A stretch of 20,789 nt of DNA from CAYTET01 sp964436975 (GTDB lineage Bacteria; Bacillota_I; Bacilli_A; Erysipelotrichales; Erysipelotrichaceae): the NCBI GenBank assembly GCA_964436975.1, contig CAYTET010000038.1, positions 1-20,789 of the forward strand, given 5' to 3'. Below the pieces are notes generated by a model that saw only the letters and a program-made list of their open reading frames with translations, did no database searches and was not told the origin of the DNA. The position numbers and the translations under genes are program-made. Shown here one piece after another: positions 1 to 7,038 of the stretch; position 1 is the stretch's first letter; the number at the start of each line of letters is the position of its first letter.

Positions 1-682
1 CAGGCGGCACGCCGGCCACCGCGGTCGGCTGCCCCTTTTCGTCCAGCAAAAAAGATTGACGATGGCACCAGACGTCGGCGGAATCATAGCCGACATAAAA
101 AGGCAGATCGCCCATAATGACCATCTGGCGGCCATGAGCATACTGCTTAAGCTGGTTCAGCTGGGTAAACAGCTGGTACTGGACAAACTTTTCAAATTCA
201 ATTTTCTTGTCATCGATCAGGCCGGGGTCGGTTCGGATCCAATTATCCCAGCTTTTCTGGCAGTTGAGGGTTTTCAGACAGCGGAACAGGGCATAATCCT
301 GCAGCCAGCCCTGCCGGCAGAATGTCTCATATTTCTGATCAGGGGTAAAGCGGGTAAAAGCCTTCTTAAGATAGCGCCGCTTGATTTGGCGGATGGTATC
401 ATAACCGGCCTTCCGGCCGATGGGCTGATAGCTGGCCAGCAGACCTTGGTCCTGCAGCAGATCCAGGCTGAGATATATTTCATCCAGGGCAAACGAAGAA
501 AAAGGTTGGTAAGGCGAATTGCCATAGCCCAGCGGATTAAGCGGCAGGATCTGCCAGATGGACAGACCGCACCGGGCCAGCTGATCAATAAACTGGTAAC
601 TGGCCGGACCGAAATCGCCGCAGCCGCTGACCGTCTCGATACTGGCCAGTGGCATCAGAATGCCGGCCTGGCGGGTGTTCAT
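1..682 (-). CDS. malQ: 4-alpha-glucanotransferase (amylomaltase), N-terminal part, cut by window edge
   Basis: The reading frame is open from an ATG at 682 to the left edge (227 codons), so only the N-terminal half of an enzyme of roughly 500 residues is present. The translation has the GH77 amylomaltase signature: GILMPLASI near residue 7, a GCGDFGP block, then WQILPLNPLGYGNSPYQPFS at about residues 43-62. The family moves 1,4-alpha-glucan segments between maltodextrins in the cytoplasm, freeing glucose. The catalytic Asp/Glu residues lie in the missing part. The start overlaps the galM stop as ATGA, so the two are probably translationally coupled. The upstream ribosome binding site is weak (GGTGG-like), which fits coupling. 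Family identification is firm; completeness cannot be judged. Confidence 0.9.
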   Translation of the reverse strand, partial: MNTRQAGILMPLASIETVSGCGDFGPASYQFIDQLARCGLSIWQILPLNPLGYGNSPYQPFSSFALDEIYLSLDLLQDQGLLASYQPIGRKAGYDTIRQIKRRYLKKAFTRFTPDQKYETFCRQGWLQDYALFRCLKTLNCQKSWDNWIRTDPGLIDDKKIEFEKFVQYQLFTQLNQLKQYAHGRQMVIMGDLPFYVGYDSADVWCHRQSFLLDEKGQPTAVAGVPP

Positions 683-1725
683 CGGCCGCCGACCGCCACC
701 CGGTAGACTGTCTGGTGGCAGACCGGCTGGCCGGCTTTTAAAACCGGCATGACATCGATGCGGGTATTGATGACATTAGGGCAGAACTGGGTCTCAAAAC
801 AGACCCCACTGCGCCTTTGATAAGCCGGCTGGGCTGGATTGGCGCTGAGCCCTTTCAGGCCGTTGGCCGTATACATCTGAAAGCCGGGCAGATCGGATAA
901 AACCGTCAGGGTAAGCTCTCCGCAGCTGCAGACAGCCATTTCCCTTAAGCCGGACCCTGGCACCATGAAATGATGGTCATAGCCATGGCCAAAGCCGATC
1001 TGTTCATCGGCGGCATCAATATCCCGGCCGATCAGCTTGCCGCCGGTAAAGTCAAACGGGGTGTCGCTGACCGGTATGATGCGGTCGGTAGCCAGACCGA
1101 CGCTGTCAACGGCCACAATCCGGTCAGCCGGACTGCTCAGGTAATGATCCAGAATCGTGGCCGACGAACGGCCGTTTAGATTGAAGTAAGAATGATTGGT
1201 AATGGCGCAGATGGTATCAGCATCACTGACAGCCTTATAGGTAAAGAGCAGTCCGTCATCCTGCAGCCGGTATTCAGCTTCCACGGTCACAGCGCCGTTA
1301 AAGCCCTGTTCGCCATCAGCTGATTTCATTTCAAAAACCAAGGCCTCCGGCTTATAGCTGGTCAGCGTCCACAGTTTCTGGGAAAAGCCGACCGTTCCGC
1401 CATGCAGGGTATTGCCGTGGTTATTCAGCGGCAGTTGGTAGGTCTGGCTGTTTAACGTATACTGCCCTTTGGCAATGCGGTTGCAGACCCGGCCGACGGT
1501 GCTGCCCATATAAGGCACTTCGCTGATATAGCCGCTGACATCCGCAAAGCCTAAAACAATATCGACCCCTTTTTCAGCCGGGGCTGCCCCACCGGCATCC
1601 TTGCAGATAAAATTAACAATGGTCGCCCCGTAGTCTGTCATGGTGACTATAAAGTGCTCATTCTCTATCGTATACAGATGCGCCGGTCTGTTATCCGGTG
1701 TCAGGCCAAACTGTTTTTCATTCAT
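679..1725 (-). CDS. galM: Aldose 1-epimerase (mutarotase)
   Basis: This 348-residue protein matches the usual size of GalM. It interconverts alpha and beta anomers of glucose or galactose in the cytoplasm. Visible family landmarks are LHGG (His108), the catalytic histidine in NHSYFNLNG (His178), GHGYDHHF with Asp250, GFQMYTANG near 281, and the catalytic glutamate in CFETQFCPN (Glu311). The His-Asp-Glu spacing agrees with characterised bacterial GalM. The ATG at 1725 has an AAGGAAAG ribosome binding site about 8 bases upstream. The gene lies 15 bases after the DUF4236 gene and overlaps malQ by 4 bases, so the three form an operon. With malQ next to it, alpha/beta glucose from maltodextrin breakdown is a likely substrate, but galactose cannot be excluded. 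Confidence 0.93.
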   Translation of the reverse strand: MNEKQFGLTPDNRPAHLYTIENEHFIVTMTDYGATIVNFICKDAGGAAPAEKGVDIVLGFADVSGYISEVPYMGSTVGRVCNRIAKGQYTLNSQTYQLPLNNHGNTLHGGTVGFSQKLWTLTSYKPEALVFEMKSADGEQGFNGAVTVEAEYRLQDDGLLFTYKAVSDADTICAITNHSYFNLNGRSSATILDHYLSSPADRIVAVDSVGLATDRIIPVSDTPFDFTGGKLIGRDIDAADEQIGFGHGYDHHFMVPGSGLREMAVCSCGELTLTVLSDLPGFQMYTANGLKGLSANPAQPAYQRRSGVCFETQFCPNVINTRIDVMPVLKAGQPVCHQTVYRVAVGGR

Positions 1726-1740
1726 GGGTGTTTCTTTCCT

Positions 1741-2757
1741 TCAGCCCAGCTGGCTGACCGGGGCAAAGCCGCCGGTTCTGGTAAATGACATATGGCATTC
1801 AAACTGAGCCAGGGCCTCGGAAGGATCGATGGTTTCCATGTCCATCTTGGCCAGGGCGGTCCGGTCAAAGCGGACCGACACCCAGGTTGTGATGGCGCCG
1901 TCAGCGGCCCGGTCCACGGCCTGTACGATGACATATTCAACCGGCAGGGCTGCCATACCGTCCAGGCCGATCCGCAGACAGGCCGAGCAGACATAATCCT
2001 GCAGCAGATCATTATAAGATGACTGGCTCATGGGCGTAGAAGTCAGCTGGCCGGCGGCATTGAGCCCCAGCTGGTAATCAGGCAGAACTTCCCCGGCTTT
2101 AACATCAAACTCAACGGTCAGGGTCTGGGCATCATCAGTGCCGACTTCAAAGCCGCTGCCGTATGCCAGCAGATCATCAAAGGGCTTGAGTTCGCTGCAG
2201 GCGGTCATGTAGGCATCCAGATCACCCTGCAGCACCCGGACCGCCAGCTGGTGAATTGTCTGCCAGCGGGTATAGGCCGCATCGCTGCCGGTTCCCCTTA
2301 TCTCATCACCCAGTGAGACCGCCGCCGTTTTTTCCGGCGCTGGCCGGCTGGCCACTTCATTCCAGTCAACGGGCTGGTCAGCATGGCGGTGCAGCTGCTT
2401 GGCGGCGGCAACAGCCTGCTGGTATTCAGCCAGCTGCTGACCGGCTGACGGCTGGCCGGTCTGAGATGCGGCCGTTTCGGTATTATCCGGCAGCGGGGTC
2501 AAAGCCGGGCTGTCGGCAGCCTGCCGGCTGATATGCGAGGCCTTGTTTTCCGCTGTTTTATTCTTTTTGGTCAGGCCGAACTGTTTCTGATAGGAAAGGC
2601 CGGTCCCGGGCAGACTGGCCGTGGTAGTCAGCTTGCCGTTAGAGCCGATGGTGGCCCGCAGGCCTTTCACACCCCCGGATAAACTGATTCCGGACTTGCT
2701 GAGATTAAGCCGGATTCCCGGCAGAATTGTGATTCGCTTATTAAAACGCAGTCCCAT
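1741..2757 (-). CDS. DUF4236 domain protein of unknown function
   Basis: The 338-residue protein begins with a recognisable DUF4236 domain (about residues 1-56: LRFNKRITILPGIRLNLSKS, then GISLSGG, GLRATIG and a PGTGLSY motif). Residues 60-140 are rich in Ala, Gln, Thr and Pro and look like a flexible linker. The C-terminal 190 residues are a folded-looking mixed region (LPDYQLGL, LLQDYVCSACLRIG, LPVEYVIVQAVDR) that seems to accompany DUF4236 in other Firmicutes. There is no signal peptide and no clear membrane helix, so it is probably cytoplasmic. The start at 2757 has an AAAGAGGA site 8 bases upstream. It is the first gene of the galM-malQ operon, but nothing in its sequence suggests sugar metabolism. 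I do not assign a function. Confidence 0.8.
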   Translation of the reverse strand: MGLRFNKRITILPGIRLNLSKSGISLSGGVKGLRATIGSNGKLTTTASLPGTGLSYQKQFGLTKKNKTAENKASHISRQAADSPALTPLPDNTETAASQTGQPSAGQQLAEYQQAVAAAKQLHRHADQPVDWNEVASRPAPEKTAAVSLGDEIRGTGSDAAYTRWQTIHQLAVRVLQGDLDAYMTACSELKPFDDLLAYGSGFEVGTDDAQTLTVEFDVKAGEVLPDYQLGLNAAGQLTSTPMSQSSYNDLLQDYVCSACLRIGLDGMAALPVEYVIVQAVDRAADGAITTWVSVRFDRTALAKMDMETIDPSEALAQFECHMSFTRTGGFAPVSQLG

Positions 2758-2786
2758 GGTGATTGTCCTCTTTTGTTCTTTCCTTG

Positions 2787-2815
2787 ATTATACCTTTTCA
2801 CCCCTTCAAATTATA
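2787..2815 (-). promoter_or_regulatory. Possible promoter(s) for the DUF4236-galM-malQ operon
   Basis: Two perfect TATAAT hexamers on the minus strand, at 2792-2787 and 2815-2810, lie 30-60 bases upstream of the DUF4236 start. Neither has a convincing TTGACA-like box at 16-18 bases, so this rests on the -10 elements and their position alone. Confidence 0.35.
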
Positions 2816-2840
2816 GGGAAAGATAACTTAAAACAGCCCG

Positions 2841-2860
2841 GCCCTTATTTGCTTAAGGGC
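2841..2860. repeat. Inverted repeat between the sugar operon promoter and the opp terminator
   Basis: GCCCTTA (2841-2847) pairs with TAAGGGC (2854-2860) across a 6-base loop. No U-tract follows on either strand, so it is not a classical terminator. It sits just beyond the opp terminator and upstream of the possible DUF4236 promoter. Confidence 0.4.
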
Positions 2861-2868
2861 AGCACCGT

Positions 2869-2894
2869 AAAAAATCCCGCCTGTAACAGCGGGA
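2869..2894 (-). terminator. Rho-independent terminator of the opp operon
   Basis: On the minus strand a stem TCCCGC/GCGGGA (2894-2889 with 2880-2875) with an 8-base loop is followed directly by six T residues (2874-2869). It lies 25 bases after the oppF stop and ends the opp transcript. Confidence 0.8.
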
Positions 2895-2919
2895 CTGGAT
2901 AAACCGATAAGGATAATTC

Positions 2920-3873
2920 TCAGTAAGATACATCCGTCTGCCATTTGGCAAACTCGGCATTGGTGGCTAACACCTTATGCGTGGCACTGATCTGATGATA
3001 GCTGCCGGCCGTATAGTCGACTCCGGCGGCATCCTTGTCGTAGGATAAGGCTATTCTTTTCTTCTCCACCACCGGATTGGGATGGGGAATCGCCGACAGC
3101 AGACTGCGGGTATAGGGATGAACCGGACCTTCAAACAGCTCTTCGGTTGTGCCGGTTTCCACAATGTGGCCCAGATGCATGACCCCGATCCGGTCGGAAA
3201 TATATTTGACCATGGACAGGTCATGGGCGATAAACAGATACGTTGTACCCAGCTCTTCCTGAATATCTTTCATCAGATTGACGACCTGGGCCTGGATGGA
3301 TACATCCAGTGCCGAAATCGGCTCGTCAGCAATAATCAGCTGCGGATTCATGACCAAAGCCCGGGCTATGCCGATACGCTGGCGCTGACCGCCGGAGAAC
3401 TGGTGGGGATAGCGGTTGGCCTGCTCAGCACTCAAGCCGACCCGTTCCAGTATCCGGGAGACCTTGTCATCCAGATCTTTCTGGTCTTTGTACATATGAT
3501 GGATGATCAGGCCTTCGGAAACCAGCTGCTTAACCTTCTTGCGGGGATTAAGGCAGGCCTCCGGATCCTGGAAGATCATCTGCATATTAAGCCGCAGAAA
3601 CTTCTCATCAGCCCGGCTCAGTTTCTTTTCACCGATCTGATGGCCGGCAAATTCCACATGGCCGCCGGTTGGGTCGAGCAGCCGGATAATCGTACGTCCG
3701 GTTGTTGATTTGCCGGAGCCGGATTCACCGACCAGACCGTAGGTCTCCCCTTTGTAAATTTCAAAGGAGATGTCATCAACCGCTTTAACCGTATACTTGG
3801 AACTGTTGCGGAAGTATTCTTTCAGGCCTTCAACTTTCAGCAGGGGCTGGGCTGTATATTCAATGTTTTTCAT
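2920..3873 (-). CDS. oppF: Oligopeptide ABC transporter, ATP-binding protein OppF
   Basis: This 317-residue protein is one of the two ATPases that power the peptide importer at the inner face of the membrane. It has the Walker A sequence GESGSGKST (residues 49-57), a Q-loop in MIFQDPEACLNPRK, the ABC signature FSGGQRQRIGIARAL, a Walker B with LIIADEP, the D-loop SALD and the switch histidine in FIAHDLSMV. The C-terminal extension after HPYTRSLLSAIPHPNP is typical of the OppF/DppF group. The ATG at 3873 overlaps the oppD stop as ATGA and is preceded by a strong AGGGGGAGG site. It is the last gene of the operon, with a terminator 25 bases beyond. Peptide specificity is set by OppA, not by this subunit. 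Confidence 0.95.
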   Translation of the reverse strand: MKNIEYTAQPLLKVEGLKEYFRNSSKYTVKAVDDISFEIYKGETYGLVGESGSGKSTTGRTIIRLLDPTGGHVEFAGHQIGEKKLSRADEKFLRLNMQMIFQDPEACLNPRKKVKQLVSEGLIIHHMYKDQKDLDDKVSRILERVGLSAEQANRYPHQFSGGQRQRIGIARALVMNPQLIIADEPISALDVSIQAQVVNLMKDIQEELGTTYLFIAHDLSMVKYISDRIGVMHLGHIVETGTTEELFEGPVHPYTRSLLSAIPHPNPVVEKKRIALSYDKDAAGVDYTAGSYHQISATHKVLATNAEFAKWQTDVSY

Positions 3874-4976
3874 ATAGCCTCCCCCTGTCTGGCCGCATCG
3901 GCCTTCATCTTTTCAATCCGCTCTTTCAGCTGGGCCGGCATTTCAACATGCGGGGCCCGCGGATCAGCCAGCCAGCTGGCTACCCGGTGCTGGCCGCCGA
4001 CATCAAACATCGGGGGCTCGGCTTCAAAATCGATATTCAGCGCATAGGCATTGCGCGGGGCAAAAGCATCACCTTTCACCGGCATCAGCAGATCCGGCGG
4101 CGTGCCGGGAATGGCAGCCAGCCGGTCCGACTTGCCTTCCACATCCGGAATTGAGGCCAACAGACCCCAGGTATACGGATGGCGGGGATCATAGAAAATC
4201 TCATTAATGCTGCCCTTTTCAATAATTTTGCCGGCATACATGACGGCCACATAATCGGCCACTTTGGCAACAACCCCTAAATCATGGGTGATATAGATAA
4301 CCGAAATGTTGCGCTCCCGCTGAATGTCTTTGATCAGCTCCAGAATCTTGGCCTGAATGGTAACATCCAAAGCCGTAGTCGGTTCATCACAGATCAGAAT
4401 ATCCGGATCGCAGGCCACCGCAATGGCGATGACAACCCGCTGTCGCATGCCGCCGGACAGCTGATGGGGATATTCCTTCATCCGCTTTTCCGGCTGGTCA
4501 ATGCCGACCCGGGTCAATAGCGCAATGGCCCGTTCATTGGCCTGCGCCTTGGTAATATTTTCATGCTCCAGCATGCCTTCGGTAATCTGCTTGCCGATAG
4601 TCATGGTCGGATCAAGGGAAGTCAGCGGATCCTGGAAAACCATGGCAATATGCCGGCCGCACAGTTCATAGCGGATCTGCTTGGGATTCATCTTGACGAT
4701 ATCAACCGTCTTGGGCTGACCATCGTCATCTATAAACGTATAGTCAACGGTGCCGGAATCGATATGGCCGTTGGAATCAAGGATACCCATTAAAGTCTTC
4801 ATGGTCACAGATTTGCCGCTGCCGGACTCTCCGACAATGGCGACCGTTTCCCCGCGGAACAGGTCAAAGCGGATACCCCGGATGGCCCGGACAATGCCGT
4901 TGGCCGTTGTAAAGGAAATATTCAAATCCCGGATTGACAGCACTCTGTCTTTCTTATCTCTTTTTATCATGCTCAT
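3870..4976 (-). CDS. oppD: Oligopeptide ABC transporter, ATP-binding protein OppD
   Basis: The second importer ATPase, 368 residues from the chosen start. It carries Walker A GESGSGKS (residues 49-56), a Q-loop in MVFQDPLTSLDP, the signature LSGGMRQRVVIAIA, Walker B ILICDEP, TTALD and the switch region YITHDLGVVAKVAD. The C-terminal oligopeptide-transporter domain contains IPGTPPDLLMP, but the cysteines seen there in many OppD/DppD proteins are absent (GDAFAPRNAYALNID), as in streptococcal AmiE-like proteins. A GTG at 4985 in the same frame would overlap the oppC stop. I prefer the ATG at 4976 because AGGTGA lies 5 bases before it, overlapping the oppC stop. Its stop overlaps the oppF start. 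Confidence 0.94.
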   Translation of the reverse strand: MSMIKRDKKDRVLSIRDLNISFTTANGIVRAIRGIRFDLFRGETVAIVGESGSGKSVTMKTLMGILDSNGHIDSGTVDYTFIDDDGQPKTVDIVKMNPKQIRYELCGRHIAMVFQDPLTSLDPTMTIGKQITEGMLEHENITKAQANERAIALLTRVGIDQPEKRMKEYPHQLSGGMRQRVVIAIAVACDPDILICDEPTTALDVTIQAKILELIKDIQRERNISVIYITHDLGVVAKVADYVAVMYAGKIIEKGSINEIFYDPRHPYTWGLLASIPDVEGKSDRLAAIPGTPPDLLMPVKGDAFAPRNAYALNIDFEAEPPMFDVGGQHRVASWLADPRAPHVEMPAQLKERIEKMKADAARQGEAI

Positions 4977-4981
4977 CGCTA

Positions 4982-6007
4982 TCACCTCGTCTTCATCTTG
5001 GGATCAAAGGCATCCCGCAAACCATCAGCGAAAAGGTTGAAGCTCAGCATCAGCAGTGACAGAACAATAATCGGATAGGCTATCATATGCGGATAGACCG
5101 TCAATGACTTGTACCCTTCCGAAACCAGTGAGCCTAAGGAAGCCATCGGCGCCGGAACGCCTAAGCCGACAAAGGACAGGAAAGCCTCGGTAAAAATAGC
5201 GCTGGGAATAGAGAACATGGAGACAACAATAATCTGACCGACGATGTTAGGCAGTATTTCCTTGAAGATAATGCGCAGCTTGGAAGCACCTAACGTCTGT
5301 GAAGCCAGCACATATTCCTGCTCTTTCAATTTCAGCACTTCGGCCCGGGCAATCCGCTCCATACTGATCCAGCCGGTGATCATCATCGCAAAGATGATGG
5401 ATGTAATGCCCCGGGGCAGAATCAGTCCCAGCAGAGTCACTACAACCAGAGTCGGAATGCCGTTGAGAATTTCGGCAAACCGCTGCATGATCATATCAAC
5501 CTTGCCGCCAAAGAAACCGGAGACTAAGCCGTAGACCATGCCGATTATTATTTCGATAAGCACGGCCACCAGCGCAATAATCAGTGAAATGCGGGTGCCT
5601 TCCCAGACGCGGGTGAATAAATCACGGCCCTGGGTATCCGTGCCAAACCAGTAGTAGATATTGTCCAGACCCTTGGCGAGGTACTGGTTGACACCTTTGT
5701 AAACGCCGTCAAAGATGCCGATCTTTTCCAGACCCGGCACCCGGGGCACTAATGACATATGCTCGACAATGATGCCGTCATAGGTATGGCCGGAAATCAT
5801 CGGGCCGATAATGGCCATGATGACAATCAGCACAATGACGATCAATCCGAAAACGGCGCCCTTGTTTTTGCGGAAAGCCGTAATGACATCCTTCATGTAG
5901 GAAGTATGCGCATAAGTCTTGTCAATCAGCTTGGCGGAAGGATCATGAGCTAACTCAAAGGCATCGGGTTTCAGTTCATCAACAGAACTTGGTTCAATTA
6001 CTGTCAT
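4982..6007 (-). CDS. oppC: Oligopeptide ABC transporter, permease OppC
   Basis: This 341-residue integral membrane subunit pairs with OppB to form the peptide channel. A cytoplasmic N-terminal segment of about 50 residues precedes the first membrane helix (51-72). A large extracytoplasmic loop then ends at the family motif FGTDTQGRDLFTRVWEGTR (121-139). Further helices follow to about residue 330. The EAA loop that contacts the ATPases lies near 225-262 (EQEYVLASQTLGASKLRIIF, then LPN). The start at 6007 has an excellent AAAGGAGGG site inside the end of oppB and is only 2 bases after the oppB stop, so the two are tightly coupled. N-terminal length and loop resemble AmiD/OppC of streptococci more than DppC. 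Confidence 0.95.
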   Translation of the reverse strand: MTVIEPSSVDELKPDAFELAHDPSAKLIDKTYAHTSYMKDVITAFRKNKGAVFGLIVIVLIVIMAIIGPMISGHTYDGIIVEHMSLVPRVPGLEKIGIFDGVYKGVNQYLAKGLDNIYYWFGTDTQGRDLFTRVWEGTRISLIIALVAVLIEIIIGMVYGLVSGFFGGKVDMIMQRFAEILNGIPTLVVVTLLGLILPRGITSIIFAMMITGWISMERIARAEVLKLKEQEYVLASQTLGASKLRIIFKEILPNIVGQIIVVSMFSIPSAIFTEAFLSFVGLGVPAPMASLGSLVSEGYKSLTVYPHMIAYPIIVLSLLMLSFNLFADGLRDAFDPKMKTR

Positions 6008-6009
6008 GT

Positions 6010-6942
6010 TCAGCCCTCCTTTGCGACTCTGATCCGCGGATCAATGACACCATACAGAATGTCAACTATCATCATAGTGAAGATGTACAGGGCCGAATAG
6101 ATAAAGGCGGTGGCCAGAACAACGTTATAGTCGTTGTACTGGATGGCCTGTACCATCAGCGAGCCTATACCCGGTATGCCGAAGATCTTTTCAACCACCA
6201 TTGATCCGGTCAATAGATCAACCAGCAGCGGTCCCATTACCGTGATGATTGGAATCATGGCATTGCGCAGTTCATGGCGGACGACCAGTTTGCCGGTATG
6301 CAGACCCTTAGAGGAAGCCAGCAGGATGTAATCAGAATTGATGACATCAATCAGCTCCGAGCGGGTAAACCGGGCGATATTGGCCACGGGGAACAGTGAC
6401 AGCGCGATGGTCGGCAGCACTGTGGAAGCGGCAATATTCTTCGTATCCCACAGGATAGGAAACCATTTCAGCTTATAGCCAATAAAATAAGCCAGCAGCA
6501 GGGCAAACACGTAAGAGGGAACCGACACGCCCAATACCGAAATACCGGAACATAAAGTGTCTACCCAGGTGTTACGCTTCAGTGCTGACCATATTCCCAG
6601 CAGGATTCCGATGATTGAGCCCAGAATCATGGCCTGCAGGCCTATGCGGATAGAAATGCCAAGCCGGTCCCAGATCATTGAGGAAACCGGAAAGTTCTTA
6701 TTGATTACATAAGATAAGCCGAAATCGCCTTTCAGCATGCAGGTAAAGTAATTCCAGAACTGTACCAGTATCGGCTTATCAAGGCCATACTTGTTATACA
6801 GCAGCAGACGCTGCGTTTCGGTCAGTTTTTCATCATTAAAGGGTGTGCCGGGCATAAAACGCAGCATGATAAAAAGCACAAAAAGAATGACAAATAATGT
6901 TGCCAGTCCCATCAGCACCCGCTTGATGACATATTTGGTCAT
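6010..6942 (-). CDS. oppB: Oligopeptide ABC transporter, permease OppB
   Basis: This 310-residue permease starts with the family-typical YVIKRVLMGLATLFVILFVL helix (about 4-28) followed by MLRFMPGTPF. Conserved features include YGLDKPILVQFWNY (52-65), KGDFGLSY (71-78), several central helices, and the EAA loop SKGLHTGKLVVRHELRNAMI (211-230) with GIPGIG near 255-260. It ends IDPRIRV, as OppB/DppB proteins do. It forms the membrane channel with OppC. The ATG at 6942 has an AAGGAAGGG site. It is separated from oppA by 96 bases that contain a 14-bp hairpin, so its level relative to oppA is probably set there. Confidence 0.95.
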   Translation of the reverse strand: MTKYVIKRVLMGLATLFVILFVLFIMLRFMPGTPFNDEKLTETQRLLLYNKYGLDKPILVQFWNYFTCMLKGDFGLSYVINKNFPVSSMIWDRLGISIRIGLQAMILGSIIGILLGIWSALKRNTWVDTLCSGISVLGVSVPSYVFALLLAYFIGYKLKWFPILWDTKNIAASTVLPTIALSLFPVANIARFTRSELIDVINSDYILLASSKGLHTGKLVVRHELRNAMIPIITVMGPLLVDLLTGSMVVEKIFGIPGIGSLMVQAIQYNDYNVVLATAFIYSALYIFTMMIVDILYGVIDPRIRVAKEG

Positions 6943-6978
6943 GTTCTTCCCTTCCTTTCTCTATAGATTTCATTTAGA

Positions 6979-7010
6979 CAACATAAGAGCGATCACTCGC
7001 TCTTATGTTG
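6979..7010 (-). other. Long intercistronic hairpin between oppA and oppB
   Basis: A perfect 14-bp stem, CAACATAAGAGCGA (6979-6992) with TCGCTCTTATGTTG (6997-7010), encloses a 4-base loop. On the transcribed (minus) strand no U-tract follows, so it is not a standard terminator. A hairpin at this place usually protects the oppA mRNA 3' end or partly reduces readthrough, giving more binding protein than permease. That role is inferred. Confidence 0.75.
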
Positions 7011-7038
7011 ACTTTCGCTGCTTTATTCTTGTATCAGT

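Noticed and set aside
56..706. 216-codon plus-strand open frame opposite malQ
   Set aside because: It is antisense to a clear amylomaltase frame, has no plausible ribosome binding site and no recognisable protein features. It arises from the GC-rich codon pattern of malQ.
2841..2860. Second terminator after oppF
   Set aside because: The stem is good but no U-tract follows on either strand, and a complete terminator is already present at 2869-2894.
3082..3708. 208-codon plus-strand open frame opposite oppF
   Set aside because: It lies entirely inside the ABC ATPase gene on the other strand. The translation has no domain, and the oppF motifs are intact.
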